Assembly: GCF_011605345.1 (NCBI RefSeq)
Contig: NZ_JAAOXM010000001.1
Location: 930,001-994,000, forward strand
Source of the DNA: Burkholderia sp. D-99
GTDB taxonomy: Bacteria > Pseudomonadota > Gammaproteobacteria > Burkholderiales > Burkholderiaceae
DNA length: 64,000 bases
Reading direction: 5' to 3'
Shown here: piece by piece, positions 61,911 through 64,000 of the stretch
Layout: each line of letters opens with the position of its first letter
How positions within the stretch are numbered: position 1 is the stretch's first letter
Program-made: the position numbers and the translations under genes
Notes under the pieces: model-generated
Databases searched by the model: none
What the model saw: the letters and a program-made list of their open reading frames with translations, nothing else
What the model was told of the DNA's origin: nothing

Positions 61911-63053
61911 ATGAACAGTGTGAAGGTTGGCGTATTGTTCTCGCAGAGCGGATGCACGTCGCACCTTGGCCAGAGCCAGTTGCGCGGCACGCTGCAGGCG
62001 ATCGCCGAGATCAACGAAGCGGGCGGCGCCAACGGCTGCGAGATCGTGCCCGTCGTGCGCGATGCCTGTTCCGACCCGGCCGTCTACGCGCGGCTCGCCG
62101 AAGAGCTGATCGCCACCGAACGCGTGAACGTGCTGTTCGGCGCGTACATGTCGAGCAGCCGCAAGGCGCTGATTCCGATCGTCGAGAAGTGGGACAAGCT
62201 GCTGTTCTACCCGACGCTCTACGAAGGCTTCGAGTTCTCGCCGAACGTGATCTACACGGGTGCGGCGCCCAACCAGAACAGCGTGCAGCTCGCCGCGTTC
62301 ATGACCGCGCAGTTCGGCGCGCGCGTGTACCTGATCGGGTCCGACTACATCTACCCGTACGAGTCGAACCGCATCATGATCGACCTCGTCACGCAGCATC
62401 CGGAAGGCCAGATCCTCGGCGAGGTGTACATGCCGCTCGTCGCGTCCGAGCAGGATTTCGCGGCGGTGGTCGAGGACATCCGCGCGAAGGCGCCCGACTT
62501 CGTGTTCAGCACGCTCGTCGGCGACAGCACGGCCGCGTTCTACCGAGCGTATGCGCAAGCCGGCCTCGACGCACGCAAGATGCCGATCGCGAGCCTGACG
62601 ACGTCCGAGATCGAACTCGGCCAGATGGGCGCGGCCGCGGCCGGCCACTACACGTCGTCGCCCTATTTCCAGACCATCGATTCGGACGTGAACCGGCGCT
62701 GCATCGCGCAGCTCAAGGCGCGCTTCGGCGACGACGCGAGCGCATCCGCGCCGTGGGAAGCCGCGTATTTCCAGGTTCACCTGTTCGCCAATGCGCTCGC
62801 GCGCGCCGGCACCGACCAGCGCGACCGGCTCGTCGAGCATCTCGCCGACGCGGAATTCGATGCGCCGCAAGGGCGTGTGAAGATCGACCGGCTCACGCAG
62901 CACACGTGCCTCTACCCGCGCATCGGCTGCGCGACGGCCGACGGCAATTTCACGATCGTGCGCGAAGCGACGCGGCGCGTGCATCCCGATCCGTACCTCG
63001 TCACGCATTCGCTCGGCGACCGCGTGCACGCGCCCGACGAACAGAAGGCGTAA
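61911..63053 (+). CDS. amiC: Amide-sensing regulator AmiC
   Basis: A 380-residue cytoplasmic protein with the periplasmic-binding-protein fold and no signal peptide, opening KVGVLFSQSGCTSHLGQSQLRG and containing LFYPTLYEGFEFSPNVIYTG. In Pseudomonas, AmiC binds amides and holds AmiR inactive until the inducer is present. The gene directly precedes amiR (6 bases apart). It shares the type I binding-protein fold with urea-binding proteins of ABC transporters, but the lack of a signal peptide and the context favour AmiC. Confidence 0.93.
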   Translation: MNSVKVGVLFSQSGCTSHLGQSQLRGTLQAIAEINEAGGANGCEIVPVVRDACSDPAVYARLAEELIATERVNVLFGAYMSSSRKALIPIVEKWDKLLFYPTLYEGFEFSPNVIYTGAAPNQNSVQLAAFMTAQFGARVYLIGSDYIYPYESNRIMIDLVTQHPEGQILGEVYMPLVASEQDFAAVVEDIRAKAPDFVFSTLVGDSTAAFYRAYAQAGLDARKMPIASLTTSEIELGQMGAAAAGHYTSSPYFQTIDSDVNRRCIAQLKARFGDDASASAPWEAAYFQVHLFANALARAGTDQRDRLVEHLADAEFDAPQGRVKIDRLTQHTCLYPRIGCATADGNFTIVREATRRVHPDPYLVTHSLGDRVHAPDEQKA

Positions 63054-63059
63054 CCGACG

Positions 63060-63671
63060 ATGCGCGCCCGCACCCCGATCCGCTCGACGCCGCGCCTGCT
63101 CGCCGAACTGCGCTCGCTTCGCGTGATGGTGTACTACCCGGATGACGACAACGGCCTGCTGCTCGTCGAGCAGCTCTCGCGCATCGGTTGCCCGAGCGAG
63201 CAGCGCTGGCCGCCGCCCGCCGCGTTGCCGGAGAGCGTCGACCTCGTGATTCTCGCGGTCCGGCCCGACCTGCTGCACCTGTCGATCCCGTGGCTCGAGG
63301 ACGACGCGCGGCCGCCGCTCATCGCCGTCACGACCTACGAAAGCCCGACGATCCTCGAACTGATGCTGCGCATCGACGCGCAGAGCGCGGTGACGACGCC
63401 GGTGCGTTCGTTCGGCCTGTTGAGCGCGATGGCGCTCGCGTGTCACCAGAGCCGCCGGCACGACGAATACCGGCGCCGCATCGCGCAACTGGAGCAGCGC
63501 GTGATGTCCGCGCGCACGCTGCAGGAAGCGAAGACGCTGCTGATGCAGCACAACGCGATCAGTGAGGAAGAGGCGTACCAGCAGATCCGCTCGCAGGCAA
63601 TGGAACGGCGCATCTCGATCAACCAGCTCGCCGAGCAGATCGTGCACGCGCATGCGCTGCTGAAGCGGTAA
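63060..63671 (+). CDS. amiR: ANTAR antiterminator AmiR
   Basis: A 203-residue protein with an N-terminal pseudo-receiver domain (LRVMVYYPDDDNGLLLVEQLSRIG), a coiled-coil linker (RRRIAQLEQRVMSARTLQEAKTLLM) and a C-terminal ANTAR RNA-binding domain (SEEEAYQQIRSQAMERRISINQLAEQIV). It should bind the dual-hexaloop RNA upstream of amiE and prevent termination. It is the last gene of the operon, so it also increases its own expression. AmiC is its expected inhibitor. Confidence 0.95.
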   Translation: MRARTPIRSTPRLLAELRSLRVMVYYPDDDNGLLLVEQLSRIGCPSEQRWPPPAALPESVDLVILAVRPDLLHLSIPWLEDDARPPLIAVTTYESPTILELMLRIDAQSAVTTPVRSFGLLSAMALACHQSRRHDEYRRRIAQLEQRVMSARTLQEAKTLLMQHNAISEEEAYQQIRSQAMERRISINQLAEQIVHAHALLKR

Positions 63672-63699
63672 CGCGAACGCGATCGCCAATCGCCGCGCG

Positions 63700-64000
63700 T
63701 CAGTCCGGCGGCGGCAACACGACCGTGTCCTCCGGCCCGAGCACGCGCCCGTCCTGCGAACGCAGCTCGAGCTTCCTGACCGGCAACCCGGCCTTCCGGT
63801 CGACGAGCAGCACGTGTGCCTCGTCCGGTTCGAAGAAGAAATCCTCGCCCCACTGCCGCAATGCGACGAGCAGCGGAAACAGGCCGCGCCCTTTCTCGGT
63901 CAGCACGTATTCGTGATGCGCGCCGCCGTCCGCGGCCGGCACGATGTCCATGATCCCGTGCGCGACCAGGTTGCGCAGACGCGCGGCCAGGATGTTCTTG
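63700..64000 (-). CDS. HxlR-family transcriptional regulator, N-terminus outside window
   Basis: The C-terminal 99 residues of an HxlR-type winged-helix regulator are readable: KNILAARLRNLVAHGIMDIV, then YVLTEKGRGLFPLLVALRQWGEDFFF. The frame is open at the window edge, so the gene starts beyond 64000. It has an extended C-terminal tail (EDTVVLPPPD). Convergent with amiR. Target unknown. Confidence 0.9.
   Translation of the reverse strand, partial: KNILAARLRNLVAHGIMDIVPAADGGAHHEYVLTEKGRGLFPLLVALRQWGEDFFFEPDEAHVLLVDRKAGLPVRKLELRSQDGRVLGPEDTVVLPPPD

Noticed and set aside
1..64000. CRISPR arrays, tRNA or rRNA genes, insertion sequences
   Set aside because: No regularly spaced repeats, tRNA-like cloverleaf, rRNA sequence or transposase with terminal repeats was seen while reading the window.

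Overview
The window is high-GC, densely packed DNA with extensive ATGA/GTGA start-stop overlaps. Its gene content looks like a Burkholderia, probably of the cepacia complex and probably on a secondary chromosome. This is inferred from protein families, codon use and gene order; no database search was possible. The same gene set, as I recall it, surrounds the c-di-GMP-controlled Bep exopolysaccharide locus of B. cenocepacia (BCAM1330-1341 with the regulators BerB and BerA).

Layout. (1) 1-6108: a minus-strand catabolic operon (thiolase cut by the window edge, CoA-transferase B and A, class-III aminotransferase, a polar-amino-acid ABC ATPase and permease) with a divergent LysR regulator. It reads as a route for a beta-amino acid: transamination, CoA transfer, thiolysis. 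(2) 6150-24155: start of an exopolysaccharide region. It has a WcaJ-type initiating phosphotransferase, two CRP/FNR-type regulators, a sigma54 activator and a five-gene coupled operon encoding a carrier protein, an acyl-CoA-dehydrogenase-like protein, a SerRS-like amino acid:[carrier protein] ligase, a DUF1839 protein and a GH2 hydrolase. These are followed by a GNAT protein, ManC and two glycosyltransferases. (3) 24403-35822, minus strand: polysaccharide assembly, in transcription order Wza, tandem alpha/beta-hydrolase, glycosyltransferase, Wzx, Wzy, GH39-like hydrolase and Wzc (its kinase site degenerate). (4) 36207-41146: two roughly 800-residue beta-helix proteins that look like phage tailspikes, in lower-GC DNA. 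(5) 41874-49072: GH3 beta-glucosidase, a DUF4865/LysR pair, a DUF2625 protein, an IMPACT-family protein, a small H-NS-like protein and PPK2. (6) 49161-57412: a double-glycine peptide secretion locus with two small precursor peptides, a C39-peptidase ABC exporter, an LpxL-like acyltransferase, an HlyD adaptor, an OmpW-like protein and a divergent TolC. (7) 57639-63671: the aliphatic amidase operon amiE-amiS-ATPase-VWA-amiC-amiR. Its leader RNA carries a readable ANTAR dual-hexaloop antiterminator next to an intrinsic terminator. (8) 63700-64000: the end of an HxlR-type regulator.

How it fits together. The centre of the window is an exopolysaccharide programme under CRP/FNR-type and sigma54 control. 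Embedded in it is an uncharacterised aminoacyl-carrier-protein pathway that could place an amino-acid-derived group on a sugar or the polymer. Next to it are two tailspike-like proteins that could bind or cut that polymer. The peptide-export locus and the amidase operon are separate functional units. The two items I would follow first are the aminoacyl-carrier-protein operon (10227-16195) and the double-glycine peptide locus with its built-in acyltransferase (49161-57412).
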